From Bradyrhizobium sp. WBOS07 (GTDB lineage Bacteria; Pseudomonadota; Alphaproteobacteria; Rhizobiales; Xanthobacteraceae), in assembly GCF_024585165.1 (NCBI RefSeq), contig NZ_CP029008.1:4030001-4094000 (forward strand): a stretch of 64,000 nucleotides of DNA. Direction: 5' to 3'. Positions 32,191 to 41,834 of this stretch are shown here, in pieces. The stretch's first letter is position 1. Each line of letters starts with the position of its first letter. The notes under the pieces are model-generated. The model worked only from the letters and a program-made list of their open reading frames with translations, did not search any database and was not told where the DNA came from. The position numbers and the translations under genes are program-made.

Positions 32191-33146
32191 GGTTTCGTCC
32201 TCATGAATGCAAGACACTCGTTGATATCGGGGATTCCGTTGCGGCCGCCGGCGTGGCGGCATTTCATCGCGGCTGTCGCCGCCGAAAACGTCATGGCGGC
32301 TCGCACCTCGAGGCCTGCGCCGATCGCCAGCGCGTAGGCGCCATGGAAGACGTCGCCCGCGCCCGTGGTGTCCACGACGTCGACGGCATAGGCGGCCTGC
32401 CGGTGCAACTGGCCGTTCCCGTACCAGCTCACGCCGCCCTCGCCGCGGGTGACGGCAAGGACACGGCAACCGAAGCGCGCAAGCGCAGCAAGGCTCTCAT
32501 CCTGGGCCGAGCGGGCAAAGGCTGTGAGCGCGGGCTCGGAGAAGATGGCGTGGTCGGTCAGCGGCAGCAACCGCTCGAAGACATCAGGCTCGGCCATGTC
32601 ACCATCAAGCACCGTCGGAATGCCGCGCGAGCGCGCTTCCCTGAACAGCGTCGCTGCGCCCTCGACCCATCGAGGATCAGCCAGCACGGATGATGCGCGC
32701 GCAACGATTTCGATTGGAAGCCAGTCGGCGGACTCGGGATAGAGGCCGCGGAAATTCACGATCTGCCGCTCACCGGAGCTGTCGACGATGATCCCGGAGA
32801 CGGAGGAGCGGCCGTCGGGAAACAACCGGAAGTTCTCGACATCGACGCCCTCGGCGGCAAACGCCGATTTCATCTCGTGGCCGGCGGCATCGTTCCCTGC
32901 CCGCCCCCAGAACGCGACGGACGCGCCGAGCCGTGCCACCGCAACCGATGCGTTGGCCGCCATGCCGCCGCCGAGTGTGCCGTACGCGAGTGCCTTGATC
33001 TTCTCGCTTCCACCCGCGAACGGCCGGTCAACGCGCCAGACCTGGTCGAGCGCGGACAGGCCGAGACAGATGATGTGCACGGGCCTTGCCTTGGACGCGA
33101 CGTCCGCCAGCGCCGAGAGATCGCCGATGTCGACCGATGCGCTCAC
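32187..33146 (-). CDS. PfkB-family kinase resembling sulfofructose kinase YihV
   Basis: A 319-residue ribokinase-family enzyme with GTG start overlapping the upstream ATPase stop (GTGA). It aligns by eye along its length with E. coli YihV: GGGMAANASVAVARLGA, VLADPRW--GA, TVLDGD, LTDHAIFSEPALT, VDVVDTTGAGDVFHGA and GGRNGIPD. The catalytic base is D265. Lys49, Asn131 and Arg159 fall in the positions of YihV Lys27, Asn109 and Arg138, recalled as the sulfonate-binding triad. It would phosphorylate C1 of a 6-substituted ketohexose. No sulfoquinovosidase or isomerase gene lies in this window, so a sulfosugar substrate remains a hypothesis. Confidence 0.8.
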   Translation of the reverse strand: MSASVDIGDLSALADVASKARPVHIICLGLSALDQVWRVDRPFAGGSEKIKALAYGTLGGGMAANASVAVARLGASVAFWGRAGNDAAGHEMKSAFAAEGVDVENFRLFPDGRSSVSGIIVDSSGERQIVNFRGLYPESADWLPIEIVARASSVLADPRWVEGAATLFREARSRGIPTVLDGDMAEPDVFERLLPLTDHAIFSEPALTAFARSAQDESLAALARFGCRVLAVTRGEGGVSWYGNGQLHRQAAYAVDVVDTTGAGDVFHGAYALAIGAGLEVRAAMTFSAATAAMKCRHAGGRNGIPDINECLAFMRTKP

Positions 33147-34216
33147 CGCAGGACCTGACCATTGGTCGCATCGAATAGATGCGTCTTGCCCTGCTGCGGG
33201 CGCAGGTTGATGCGATCGCCGACTTTCGGCCGCAGCGCCGGATCGACCCGCGCAATCGCCGAACCGCCGGCGAGATCGAAGTGGATCAGCGTATCCGAGC
33301 CGAGCGGCTCGACCAGCTTGACGGTGATCGCGACGCCATCGGCGGACTCTGGAGCCACCGTGAAATGTTCGGGACGAATGCCGAGCACGGCGCTGCCGGC
33401 ATTGCTCAGGCGGGCTGCGGTCTCGCCGTCCAGCGGCACCACCGTCCCGCCTTGCGAGAGAATCGCACGGTCCTGCCGCCACTCGACCGGGAAGAAGTTC
33501 ATTGCGGGCGAGCCGATGAAGCCGGCGACGAACTGGTTGGCCGGGCGCTCGTAGACCGTCTCCGGCGTGTCGTATTGCTGGATCGTGCCGCTCTGGAGCA
33601 CCACGATCCGGTCGGCCATGGTCATGGCCTCGATCTGATCGTGGGTGACGAAGACCATGGTGGTCTTGAGCTCCTGCGACAGCGCCTTGATCTCGGCCCG
33701 CACCTGTCCGCGCAGCTTGGCGTCGAGATTGGACAGCGGCTCGTCGAACAGGAACGCCTTGGGGTTGCGCACGATGGCGCGGCCCATGGCGACGCGCTGG
33801 CGCTGCCCGCCAGATAGTTCCTTCGGCTTGCGGTCGAGATAGGGCTCGATGTGCAGCAGCGCGGCGGCGCGCCTCACCCGGGCGTCGATCTCGGCCTTCG
33901 GCACGCCCCGCAGCTCCAGCGCAAACGACATGTTGTCGTAGACCTTCATGTGCGGATAGAGCGCGTAATCCTGGAACACCATGGCGATGTCGCGTTGCGC
34001 GGCCTGCACGCCGTTGACGCGCTTGTCGCCGATATAGAGCTCTCCCGACGAGATCGGCTCGAGCCCGGCGATGATCCGCAGCAAGGTCGACTTGCCGCAG
34101 CCGGACGGGCCGACGAAGACGACGAATTCGTGGTCCGCGATCTCCAGATTGAGATCGGGGATCACGGTGAAGTTGCCGTAGCGTTTGGTGAGGTTGCGGA
34201 TCGAGATCGAGGCCAT
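33143..34216 (-). CDS. sugar ABC transporter ATP-binding protein (MalK/UgpC type)
   Basis: A 357-residue ATPase with Walker A GPSGCGKST, signature LSGGQRQR, Walker B FLFDEPLSNLD and a C-terminal MalK-type OB/TOBE region (from about residue 240; ending LRPQQGKTHLFDATNGQVLR). It energises the MalF/MalG-type permeases encoded upstream in the same operon. It lies six bases after the alcohol dehydrogenase gene and overlaps the kinase GTG start. Confidence 0.92.
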   Translation of the reverse strand: MASISIRNLTKRYGNFTVIPDLNLEIADHEFVVFVGPSGCGKSTLLRIIAGLEPISSGELYIGDKRVNGVQAAQRDIAMVFQDYALYPHMKVYDNMSFALELRGVPKAEIDARVRRAAALLHIEPYLDRKPKELSGGQRQRVAMGRAIVRNPKAFLFDEPLSNLDAKLRGQVRAEIKALSQELKTTMVFVTHDQIEAMTMADRIVVLQSGTIQQYDTPETVYERPANQFVAGFIGSPAMNFFPVEWRQDRAILSQGGTVVPLDGETAARLSNAGSAVLGIRPEHFTVAPESADGVAITVKLVEPLGSDTLIHFDLAGGSAIARVDPALRPKVGDRINLRPQQGKTHLFDATNGQVLR

Positions 34217-34222
34217 GATCGC

Positions 34223-35227
34223 TCAGTCCAGCGCCAGCACGGGCTTGATCAGCTCACCCTTGGCGAAGCGGGCGAAATTTTCGGGGAGCGCCGTGAGACC
34301 AAACTCGCCGTCGACCAGGACGCGGTATTCGTCCTTGTACTTGCGCAGCAGCTCGACATTCGGCTCGAAGTCCGAGACCGGGAAATAGAAGGTGCGGATC
34401 ATGTAGAAATCCTTGCGACGGAACACCTTGCCCTCCTCGATGGTCCAGGGCGCTGCATTCTCGCCGACCAGCACCAAGGCCCCGCGCGGCAGGACCAGCT
34501 CGATGCCGAGGTTGCGCGCCGCATGCGCGCCGGAGCATTCCATGATGAGCGCAAAGCGCCTCGAGGTATCGCCGACCGGGTGCGCCGTCGCACCGAAGGA
34601 TTGCGCGATCTCTAGGCGCGCTGCATTGGGGTCGGCGACATGGACGTCGTCGTAGCCGAGTGCACGGAGCGCCAGCACGACGCCGAGGCCGACGGGCCCT
34701 GCTCCCATCACGAGAACGGGTCCAGCTTCGCCTGGCGGCACGACGCGGCTGACGAAGCGCACGGCGTGCCCCGACGTGCCGATGGTGTCGAGCAGCAATG
34801 GCGCGAGGCTGTCCTCGATATCATCAGGCACCGGCAGCAGGCAATTCTCCGGCACGGGCACGTATTCGGCATAGCCGCCCGGCCTGTTCCAGCCGATCAG
34901 GCTGGACACTTCCAGGCACATCTGGGTGTCGCCGCGTTTGCAGGCGGCGCAATGGCCGCAGTGCAGGGGAATGTAGACGGCGCAGCGGCGGCCGTGCAGC
35001 CTGTGACCGGGCTGCTCGACCACGCCGAAGATCTCATGGCCTGCGGTGAACTCGGCGCCCTTGTGCCAGAGCTTGAAGTCCGAGCCGCACAGCGCGGTGC
35101 GCGAGACGCGCACGAGCACCTCGCCCGCGCCGACATCGGGCATCGCCACGCGCTCGATGGTGATGCGATCGTTGCCGTGGAAGACCGCGGCCTGCATGAT
35201 CGAATTGGGACGGGGCGATACATTCAT
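34223..35227 (-). CDS. zinc-dependent alcohol dehydrogenase (medium-chain, sorbitol/threonine-DH-like)
   Basis: A 334-residue MDR enzyme. The catalytic zinc ligands appear in ALCGSDFKLWHKG and TAGHEIFG, the structural zinc cysteines in CGHCAACKRGDTQMC, and the nucleotide-binding GxGxxG region in VLVMGAGPVGLGVV. It would oxidise a secondary alcohol of a sugar or polyol, or reduce an aldehyde, with NAD(P). It is inside the sugar ABC operon, between a permease and the ATPase gene, which ties it to the imported compound or its aldolase product. Confidence 0.87.
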   Translation of the reverse strand: MNVSPRPNSIMQAAVFHGNDRITIERVAMPDVGAGEVLVRVSRTALCGSDFKLWHKGAEFTAGHEIFGVVEQPGHRLHGRRCAVYIPLHCGHCAACKRGDTQMCLEVSSLIGWNRPGGYAEYVPVPENCLLPVPDDIEDSLAPLLLDTIGTSGHAVRFVSRVVPPGEAGPVLVMGAGPVGLGVVLALRALGYDDVHVADPNAARLEIAQSFGATAHPVGDTSRRFALIMECSGAHAARNLGIELVLPRGALVLVGENAAPWTIEEGKVFRRKDFYMIRTFYFPVSDFEPNVELLRKYKDEYRVLVDGEFGLTALPENFARFAKGELIKPVLALD

Positions 35228-35234
35228 CAGAGGT

Positions 35235-36062
35235 CTAGCCTTTCACCGCGCCGAGCGTCAGTCCGGACACCAGCCAGCGCTGAACCAGGGCGGCCAGCAC
35301 CAGAGGCGGCAATGCGATCAGCGTCGCCGCGGCCATGAGGGCGCCCCATTGCGTCGAGCCTTCGCCGATGAAGTTGAAGGCCGCCGCGATCAGCGTCTTG
35401 GTGTCGCCATTGGAGAGCACCAGCGCAAACAGGAAGTAGTTCCACGAAAACACGAAGGCGAGGATCGCCGAGACCGCAATGCCTGACGCCACCAGCGGCA
35501 TCGCGATGCGCCAGAGGATGCGCGTGACGCTGCATCCGTCGACCTGCGCAGCCTCGAACACGCTGCGCGGAATGGAGTCGAAGGACGGCAGCAGCACCCA
35601 GATCACGATCGGCAGCGTGATCACGGCATGGCTGAGGATCAGCGCAGTGTAGGAGCCGATCATGCCGATTTGCCGGAACATCACGTACCACGGCAGCAGG
35701 AACAGCGTGCCCGGCGCCATGCGCGCAGCCAGCGTGAGGATTGCCGGCCACGTGATCCGCGTCCATGACACGGCGAAGGCGGCTGGAATGCCGAACAGCA
35801 GCCCCAGCGCGGTCGAGCCGACGGTCACGATGAGGCTGTTGAGCGCGTAGCTCAGGAACGGCGTGGTCCTGGTCAGCTCGACGTAATTCTCCAGCGTCGG
35901 CGAGAAGACCAGCGTCGGCGGATAGGCGGTGACCTCGAAGGACGGCTTGAACGAGGACAGCACCATCCACACCGTCGGCGCCATGATCAGCGCACCGGCC
36001 AGCACGAGCTGCACCGTGTTGAGCCATCGGATCCAGCGATCGGTATTGGCGGCATCGGTCAT
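35235..36062 (-). CDS. sugar ABC transporter permease (MalG/UgpE type)
   Basis: A 275-residue protein with six predicted helices and the MalG-type coupling loop EAAQVDGCSVTRILWRIAMPL. Together with the preceding MalF-type protein it forms the channel. Gaps of four and seven bases join it to its neighbours in the operon. Confidence 0.9.
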   Translation of the reverse strand: MTDAANTDRWIRWLNTVQLVLAGALIMAPTVWMVLSSFKPSFEVTAYPPTLVFSPTLENYVELTRTTPFLSYALNSLIVTVGSTALGLLFGIPAAFAVSWTRITWPAILTLAARMAPGTLFLLPWYVMFRQIGMIGSYTALILSHAVITLPIVIWVLLPSFDSIPRSVFEAAQVDGCSVTRILWRIAMPLVASGIAVSAILAFVFSWNYFLFALVLSNGDTKTLIAAAFNFIGEGSTQWGALMAAATLIALPPLVLAALVQRWLVSGLTLGAVKG

Positions 36063-36066
36063 GGCG

Positions 36067-36954
36067 TCACCAGGCGACTGCGCCGCGCAGGCGGTTGAAG
36101 GCGAGCACGGCGCCGAACACGATCGCCGTCAGCGTCAGCATCAGGGCGCTGGCATAGCCGATGTTGAAGAACTCGAAGCCGACCCGGAAGCCGTAGATGT
36201 TGAGCGTGTTCGAGGCGTTGCCCGGACCGCCCTGCGTGGTGATGTAGATGATGTCGAAGAAGCGCAGGAGATCGACGCTGCGCAGGATCGCCGCGGTGAC
36301 GATGGTCGGCAGCAGCAGAGGCAGCGTGATGCGCTGGAAGGTCTTGAACGGGGACGCGCCATCGATCTGGGCGGCCTCGTAGACGCTCGGCGGCAGCGAC
36401 TGCAGACCGCCCAGCACGATCAACGCGACATAGGGAGTCCACTGCCAGCTGTCGATCAGCGCCACGGTCGGAATGACCCATCTCGGCGAAGCCAGCCAGT
36501 CCGACGGCGGCAGGCCAAACGATTGCAGGATGTAGTTCGCCGCCCCCAGCGACGGATCGAGGATCACCAGCCACATCATGCCGGCGACCACGGGCGGCAT
36601 CATGAAGGGCGAGATGAATAGCGAGCGGACGATGCCCGGCAGGCGCCTGGCGTGGAACAGCACCAGCGCCAGCCAGACGCCGAAGACGAGCTGCAGCATC
36701 AGCGACAGCACATAGAGCGCGATCGTGACCCACAGCCCGTGCCAGAACTCGACGTCGGAGATCAGCTTGGAATAATTGGCAAGACCCGCGAAAGATTGCT
36801 TGCCAGTGGAAGAAAAGGTCTGGAAGCCGAGCCAGATCGTATAAACGACCGGAAACGCGATCATCGCGACCGTGAACAGCACGGCCGGCGCCGAGAGCGC
36901 CGCCATCTCAAGCTTCTGCCGGTCCTGCGTGAGTGGCGCAGCCGTATCAGCCAT
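36067..36954 (-). CDS. sugar ABC transporter permease (MalF/UgpA type)
   Basis: A 295-residue protein with an N-terminal cytoplasmic stretch, helices starting at FTVAMIAFPVVYTIWLGF, and coupling loop EAAQIDGASPFKTFQRITLPLL. Start at 36954 (MADTAAPLTQ) fits the family; the open frame further upstream overlaps the binding-protein gene in another register and is not coding. It follows the binding-protein gene by 62 bases. Confidence 0.9.
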   Translation of the reverse strand: MADTAAPLTQDRQKLEMAALSAPAVLFTVAMIAFPVVYTIWLGFQTFSSTGKQSFAGLANYSKLISDVEFWHGLWVTIALYVLSLMLQLVFGVWLALVLFHARRLPGIVRSLFISPFMMPPVVAGMMWLVILDPSLGAANYILQSFGLPPSDWLASPRWVIPTVALIDSWQWTPYVALIVLGGLQSLPPSVYEAAQIDGASPFKTFQRITLPLLLPTIVTAAILRSVDLLRFFDIIYITTQGGPGNASNTLNIYGFRVGFEFFNIGYASALMLTLTAIVFGAVLAFNRLRGAVAW

Positions 36955-37016
36955 GCGTTCCTGTCCTTCGATCGAATGAGGTGCCGGCAGGCAGCGAGCC
37001 GGCCGGCACCGGGCGG

Positions 37017-38315
37017 TCAGTTCAGCGCGATCAGCGCGTCCAGCCCCTTGTCCGCATCCGCGCAGGCCTGGTCGATCGGCTTTTGCTTCAGGATCAGATC
37101 CTGCACGGCCTGGCCGATGAACTCGCGCGATTGCGGATTGGCGACGATGGGATAACCGACTTCGGACGTGCCCTTGGTGGCCAGCACGTCGAGCGCGGCC
37201 TGCCATTCCTTGCGGACCGGCTCCTCGTCGATCCACTTGCGATATTCCGGGTCCTTGGCGACCGACGGGCGCGGCGGGGCGATGCCCTGCAGCGCCATCT
37301 TCTTCTGCACCTCGGGGCTGGTCGCCCACTGCACGAAATACCAGGCCGCGTCGGGCTGCTTGCTGTGCGAGGACACCGCCATGCCCCAGCCGATCGTCGT
37401 CGGCACCTGGCCGGCCTCACCCGCCGGGAACGGCAAGAGGCCGGTGTCCTTCAGGCGCGCGCCGCCTTCCATGACCGTGCGGAGCTCGTTCGACGACTCG
37501 AACGCCATCGCGGCGCGGCCGCTGCGATACAATGCGGAGATCTGCTGGAAGCTGTAATTGACCACGCCGGGCGGGCCGAAATCGCGCAGTAGCCGGCTAT
37601 AGGTGTCGAGCGCCTCCTTGCCCTTGGCCGAGCAAAGATTCGACTTGCCATTGGCGATGTACGTGCCGCCGATATTGTGCAGCATGTTGCTGAAGGTGTA
37701 GGCGACCGCGGGCTTGAGGCCACGCGAGACGAACGGCGTCACCGTGCTGTCGCAGGTCTTGATCTTCTCGGCGGCAGCCTCGACGTCCTTGATGGTCTTC
37801 GGCGCCTCGAGCCCGCACTTCTTGAAGATGTCGGTGCGGTAGTAGAAGATCGGCCCCTCGATGTTCATCGGCATGCTCGTAAGCTTGCCGTTGAATGTCG
37901 CGGCCTTCAGCAGGGCCTGGCTCAGCCCCGCTGGATCGTAGTCCTTGGCGACCTGGTTCTTGGCCATCGCCGTGAGATCACCATACCAGCCGGCCGCGGC
38001 GAACTGCTCGCCCTCGCGCGAGGGCAGCGTCATGAACACGTCGACCTCGTCGCTGTTCGCATTCATCACGGTAACCAGACGCTGGCGCATCTGCTGTTCC
38101 TGATAACCGTCGACCTTGAGAGTCATGCCGGTCAACTTCTCGAAATCGGCCTTGTAGGTCAGCAGCGCCTGTGAGACCGGGTTGTTGTTGGCGAGAAAGG
38201 TGACCGTCTTGCCCTTGAACTTCATCCAGTCGAAATCGGCGGCATGGGCCTGCCCGCTGACGGCTATTGCGAGAACGGGCAGCGCGACATGCGTCGCGAG
38301 CATCCTGGCCTTCAT
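37017..38315 (-). CDS. sugar ABC transporter substrate-binding protein (MalE/UgpB class)
   Basis: A 432-residue exported protein with a Sec signal (MKARMLATHVALPVLAIAV, cut after QAHA) and a cluster-D carbohydrate-binding fold with VTFLANNNPVSQALLTYKADFEKLTGM, EGPIFYYRTDIFKKCGLE and AVSSHSKQPDAAWYFVQWATSPEVQ. The ATG at 38315 follows GGGAGGAGAG. It is the first gene of the seven-gene sugar operon, and its promoter overlaps a LacI-type operator. Confidence 0.9.
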   Translation of the reverse strand: MKARMLATHVALPVLAIAVSGQAHAADFDWMKFKGKTVTFLANNNPVSQALLTYKADFEKLTGMTLKVDGYQEQQMRQRLVTVMNANSDEVDVFMTLPSREGEQFAAAGWYGDLTAMAKNQVAKDYDPAGLSQALLKAATFNGKLTSMPMNIEGPIFYYRTDIFKKCGLEAPKTIKDVEAAAEKIKTCDSTVTPFVSRGLKPAVAYTFSNMLHNIGGTYIANGKSNLCSAKGKEALDTYSRLLRDFGPPGVVNYSFQQISALYRSGRAAMAFESSNELRTVMEGGARLKDTGLLPFPAGEAGQVPTTIGWGMAVSSHSKQPDAAWYFVQWATSPEVQKKMALQGIAPPRPSVAKDPEYRKWIDEEPVRKEWQAALDVLATKGTSEVGYPIVANPQSREFIGQAVQDLILKQKPIDQACADADKGLDALIALN

Positions 38316-38385
38316 CGAACTCTCCTCCCGGCTGGCTGCCTTGTGTCGGCAAGCCTTCTTGAGCGCATCCTGATTAAACAGGCTT

Positions 38386-38426
38386 TGAAAACGGTTACAA
38401 TCTAACTCTGATATACGCAGTGTCAA
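38386..38426 (-). promoter_or_regulatory. sigma70-type promoter with overlapping LacI-type operator (sugar operon)
   Basis: On the minus strand TTGACA (38426-38421), a 16-base spacer, TAGATT (38404-38399), then TGTAACCGTTTTCA (38399-38386), a central-CG LacI-family operator with 10 of 14 symmetric positions covering the start region. Binding there would block initiation. Confidence 0.75.
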
Positions 38427-38495
38427 GCGATGGACACGCGCTATAAGTTGCAGCAGAATTAGGTTGTTGAGCCACTTCACGTCTCGCTGTCCGCG

Positions 38496-38509
38496 ATGTA
38501 ACGTTACAT
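38496..38509. promoter_or_regulatory. perfect LacI-type palindrome before the repressor gene
   Basis: ATGTAACGTTACAT, a perfect 14-base palindrome ending three bases before the lacI-type ATG at 38513. It shares TGTAA and TTACA half-sites with the nearby operator, minus the two central spacer bases, and suggests autoregulation. Confidence 0.65.
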
Positions 38510-38512
38510 TCC

Positions 38513-39553
38513 ATGAGATTGACCAGCGCCAAATCAGTGAAACAGGGCATCCGAGCCGTGGCAGCGCGCGCCGGCGTGTCGACGGCCTCGGTGTCGCGCG
38601 CCCTCAACAATCCCGACGCGGTGAGCCCTTCCCTGCGTGCGCGGATCGAGCAGGCCATCGAGGCACTCGGCTATATTCCGCATGCGCCCGCGCGCATCCT
38701 CTCGTCGCGGCGTTCGCGGACCCTTGGCGCGATTGTGCCGACGATCGACAACACGATGTTCGCGCGCGGCATCGCCTCGCTGCAGCAATATCTGTCGTCG
38801 GTCGGATACATGCTGTTCCTCACCACGAGCGGCTACGATCTCGACGTCGAATTGCAGCAGGCGCGCAACCTGATCAGCCGCGGCGTCGACGGCCTCGTGC
38901 TGCGCGGCGACTGCCATCACGACGGCTTGCGAAAACTGTTGGCGGACAATGCGGTGCCGTTCATCAATGTCGGCATCTACCAGCCTGACAGGCCCTACCC
39001 TTGCGTCGGCACCGACAACGAGGCGGCCGCCCATCGCGCGGCGGCGCATGTCATCGAGCTCGGGCACCGCCGCATCGGGATCGTCTCGGCGCTTCAGCGC
39101 AACAACGACCGTGCCAGCGCGCGCGTCGCCGGCTTTCGCCGCGCGCTGAGCGAAAGCGGCATCGAGCTTCCCCCGCAATGGCATGTCGAGGTTCCCTACA
39201 CGCTGGACGACGCACGCGAAGCGGCCCGCTATCTCCTCAATCTCAAGGATCGCCCGACGGCGGTGGTGTGCGGCAACGACGTCATCGCCTATGGCGTGCT
39301 GCTCGAGGCGGAGCGCGACGGATTCTCCGTGCCACGCGATCTGTCGGTGGTCGGCTTCGACGATCTCGACTGGAGCCGGCATTTGCGGCCGAGTCTGACC
39401 ACCATCCACGTTCCAACAGGCGAAACCTGGCAGCGCGCCGGCGAATACCTGGTACGCAGCCTTGCCGGCGAGCAGACCATCATGCACCGCGAGATCGACT
39501 TCTCGCTGGTGGTTCGCGAATCCACGGCGCCGCCTCCGAAATCCCTGAAGTGA
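38513..39553 (+). CDS. LacI-family transcriptional regulator
   Basis: A 346-residue repressor with an N-terminal HTH ([27 protein letters not shown]), hinge helix [16 protein letters not shown] and a periplasmic-binding-like sensor domain (from residue about 65, with [32 protein letters not shown] and [20 protein letters not shown]). It diverges from the sugar ABC operon, and two operator-like palindromes lie between them, so it should repress that operon and itself until the sugar or a phosphorylated intermediate binds. Confidence 0.92.
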   Translation: MRLTSAKSVKQGIRAVAARAGVSTASVSRALNNPDAVSPSLRARIEQAIEALGYIPHAPARILSSRRSRTLGAIVPTIDNTMFARGIASLQQYLSSVGYMLFLTTSGYDLDVELQQARNLISRGVDGLVLRGDCHHDGLRKLLADNAVPFINVGIYQPDRPYPCVGTDNEAAAHRAAAHVIELGHRRIGIVSALQRNNDRASARVAGFRRALSESGIELPPQWHVEVPYTLDDAREAARYLLNLKDRPTAVVCGNDVIAYGVLLEAERDGFSVPRDLSVVGFDDLDWSRHLRPSLTTIHVPTGETWQRAGEYLVRSLAGEQTIMHREIDFSLVVRESTAPPPKSLK

Positions 39554-39563
39554 GACCCTCCCG

Positions 39564-40298
39564 ATGAGTTCGAACTTTTCTCTCGCGCCCGGCTTTCATG
39601 CCGTCGTGATCGGCGGCGCCGGCGACATTGGTGCGGCGATCAGCAACCAGTTCTGCGATCTCGGCGCGACGGTGACGGCAACGGGCGCCAATGATGCGGA
39701 TCTCGCCCGCACTCTGCTCAAGCCACGCGCGGGTCTCACGCTCGGCACGCTCGATGTCACCGATGATCCGGCCGTCGCCGCCTTCGCCCGGCAGCACAAG
39801 CGCGTGGACGCGCTGGTGAATTGCGCCGGCATCCTGGCGCGCGACAAGGAATTCGAGATCGAGACCTTCATGAAGGTGATCGACGTCAATCTCACCGGCA
39901 CGTTCCGGACCTGCATGGCGTTCCATCCGTTGCTCGCGCAGCAGAAGGGCTCGATCGTCAACATCGCCTCGATGAACGCGACACTGGCGCTGCCGCGGAT
40001 CCCGGCCTATTGCGCAAGCAAGGGCGGCGTCGTGATGCTAACCAAGGCACTCGCCCTGAAATGGGCCGAGGATGGCATCCGCGTCAACGCAGTTGCACCA
40101 GGCTATATCGAAACTGCGATCAACGCGGCCGGCCGCACCGATCCTGTGCACTATCAGCGCATCGCCGACCGCACCGCGTTCAAGCGCTGGGGACAACCGG
40201 AAGATATCGCCGGCGCGGTTGCTTTCCTTTGCATGCCGGCCTCGCAATACGCGACCGGCACGGTCGTGTCAGTTGACGGAGGTTTTTTGGCGGGATGA
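39564..40298 (+). CDS. short-chain dehydrogenase/reductase next to the sugar operon
   Basis: A 244-residue SDR with the nucleotide motif [16 protein letters not shown], Ser in NIASMNA and catalytic YCASK, ending [16 protein letters not shown]. It starts ten bases after the LacI gene and is co-transcribed with it. A sugar or polyol dehydrogenase role is likely, working with the kinase, aldolase and alcohol dehydrogenase of the divergent operon. Cofactor preference is not clear. Confidence 0.86.
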   Translation: MSSNFSLAPGFHAVVIGGAGDIGAAISNQFCDLGATVTATGANDADLARTLLKPRAGLTLGTLDVTDDPAVAAFARQHKRVDALVNCAGILARDKEFEIETFMKVIDVNLTGTFRTCMAFHPLLAQQKGSIVNIASMNATLALPRIPAYCASKGGVVMLTKALALKWAEDGIRVNAVAPGYIETAINAAGRTDPVHYQRIADRTAFKRWGQPEDIAGAVAFLCMPASQYATGTVVSVDGGFLAG

Positions 40299-40391
40299 TC
40301 GATCCGAAGCGTCAGCCGTTTGGGGGCTTCGCAGTCACTCGACTTCGCTGGCAGATTTCAATTTGGCGAAACCGGTCCGGATACGTATGTG

Positions 40392-40421
40392 GCGGCGCGG
40401 CCAAGGGTGCAGCCGCGCCGC
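40392..40421. terminator. hairpin between convergent SDR and MFS genes
   Basis: GCGGCGCGGC, ten-base loop, GCCGCGCCGC: a perfect 10-bp GC stem about 93 bases after the SDR stop and just before the MFS end. Could serve both strands. Confidence 0.6.
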
Positions 40422-40427
40422 TTGACC

Positions 40428-41758
40428 TCAGCGGAAGTTCCCCTTGGTCTCGGGGATCACGACGGCCCCGATGAGGTAGATCACGAACACGCCGACGGCG
40501 AAGCAGGCCAGCGACATCGGGATCTGCGCGGGGCTGCCGCTCACCAGCGAGACGAAGGTCGGCATCATGCCGCCGAGCGCAAAGCCGATGTTCCAGGACA
40601 GGCCCGTACCGCTGGCGCGGAGCGCCGTGGGAAAGCGTTCGTTCAGGAAGATCAGCACCGGCGCGTAGCCGGCATTGCCGATGAAGGCGATGGCGAACGC
40701 ATACAACGTGATCTGGGTCGTGTCCTTGGTTGCGGCAAGGTTCAGATAGCATAGCGGCAACAGCACCGCCGCAAGGACGCCGATCAGCAAGAACGTCTTC
40801 TTGCGGCCGATGAGGTCGCTGAGCGCCCCGATCAACACCGCGGCGAAGAATGCCGAGACGCTCGCACCCATCAGGATCAGCGAAGCGGTCTGGTTCGGGA
40901 CCGCGTTAATCACCTTCAGAAAGCTCGGCAGATAACCCGAGGTCAGGTAGTAGCCGGCACCGCCGCCGAAGGTAATGAGCAGGTTGACAGCAGCACGCCG
41001 CGATATTCACCGGAGAAGACGTCCTTGACCGGGGCTTTCGAGACCTTTGCCTGCTTACTGCCCTGCTGGCGCTTGAGTTCCTTGAAGTACGGCGACTCCT
41101 CCAGATTCCTGAAGATGAACCAGCCCAGCAGAGAGCTCAGCAACCCCGAGAAGAACATGACGCGCCAGCCCCAGACCGCGAAGGCGTCACCGGGGAAAAT
41201 CCACGACGTGACCAGGAAGACGAAGGACGCGAGCAATGCACCGATACCGGCGCCGCCGCCGCCCACCAGGCCGGACATCGCGCCACGCCATTGCGGTGGG
41301 ACCGATTCCGTGCCGATCGTGTGGGTCGAGGCCACGACGCCGCCGACGAACACGCCCTGCACGAGACGCAGGATCAGAAAGATGATCGGCGCGATCACGC
41401 CGGCCTGCGCGATGGTCGGCAGCAAGCCAAAAGCCGCGGTGCTGAGGCCGACACCGACGATTGCGACCAGCATCGCCTGCTTGCGACCGTGCACGTCGGC
41501 ATAGTGTCCGAACACCGCCGAGCCGAGCGGCCGCATCAACAGTGTGACGGCGAACGAACCGTAGACAGCGGCGAGCGACAGAGCCGCATTGCTCGACGGA
41601 AAGAACAGCGCGCCGATGACCGGCGCCACGTAGAGCAGAATGAACAAATCGAACAGATCGAGCGCCCATCCGAGCACCGATGCGATAACCGCGTTGACCA
41701 TCTGCTTGTTATCGGCCGGTGCTTGCGCAGCCGCGACCGGCATATCCATCCCACTCAT
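40428..41758 (-). pseudogene. MFS metabolite:H+ symporter, broken by a one-base deletion
   Basis: Two adjacent minus-strand frames make one 12-helix MFS protein. The first (41758 to about 40989) has ASVLGWALDLFDLFILLY and the loop GHYADVHGRKQAM; the second (about 40986 to 40428) continues with INAVPNQTASLILMGA and GALSDLIGRKKTFLL, ending VIPETKGNFR. The shift falls near 40988: the minus strand reads GTGCTGCTGTCAACCTG where one extra base would restore VLLVNLLITFGGGAGYYL. It is either a real inactivating indel or a sequencing error. It is the last gene of the CoA ligase/molybdenum hydroxylase operon and would have been its importer. Confidence 0.85.
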
Positions 41759-41834
41759 GTCGTTTTACCTCCCCCGTTTGATTGGCGCCGCGGTCCGCGC
41801 CATTGCGAACCGCGGCAGTTCGTGGCGTCCCGTA

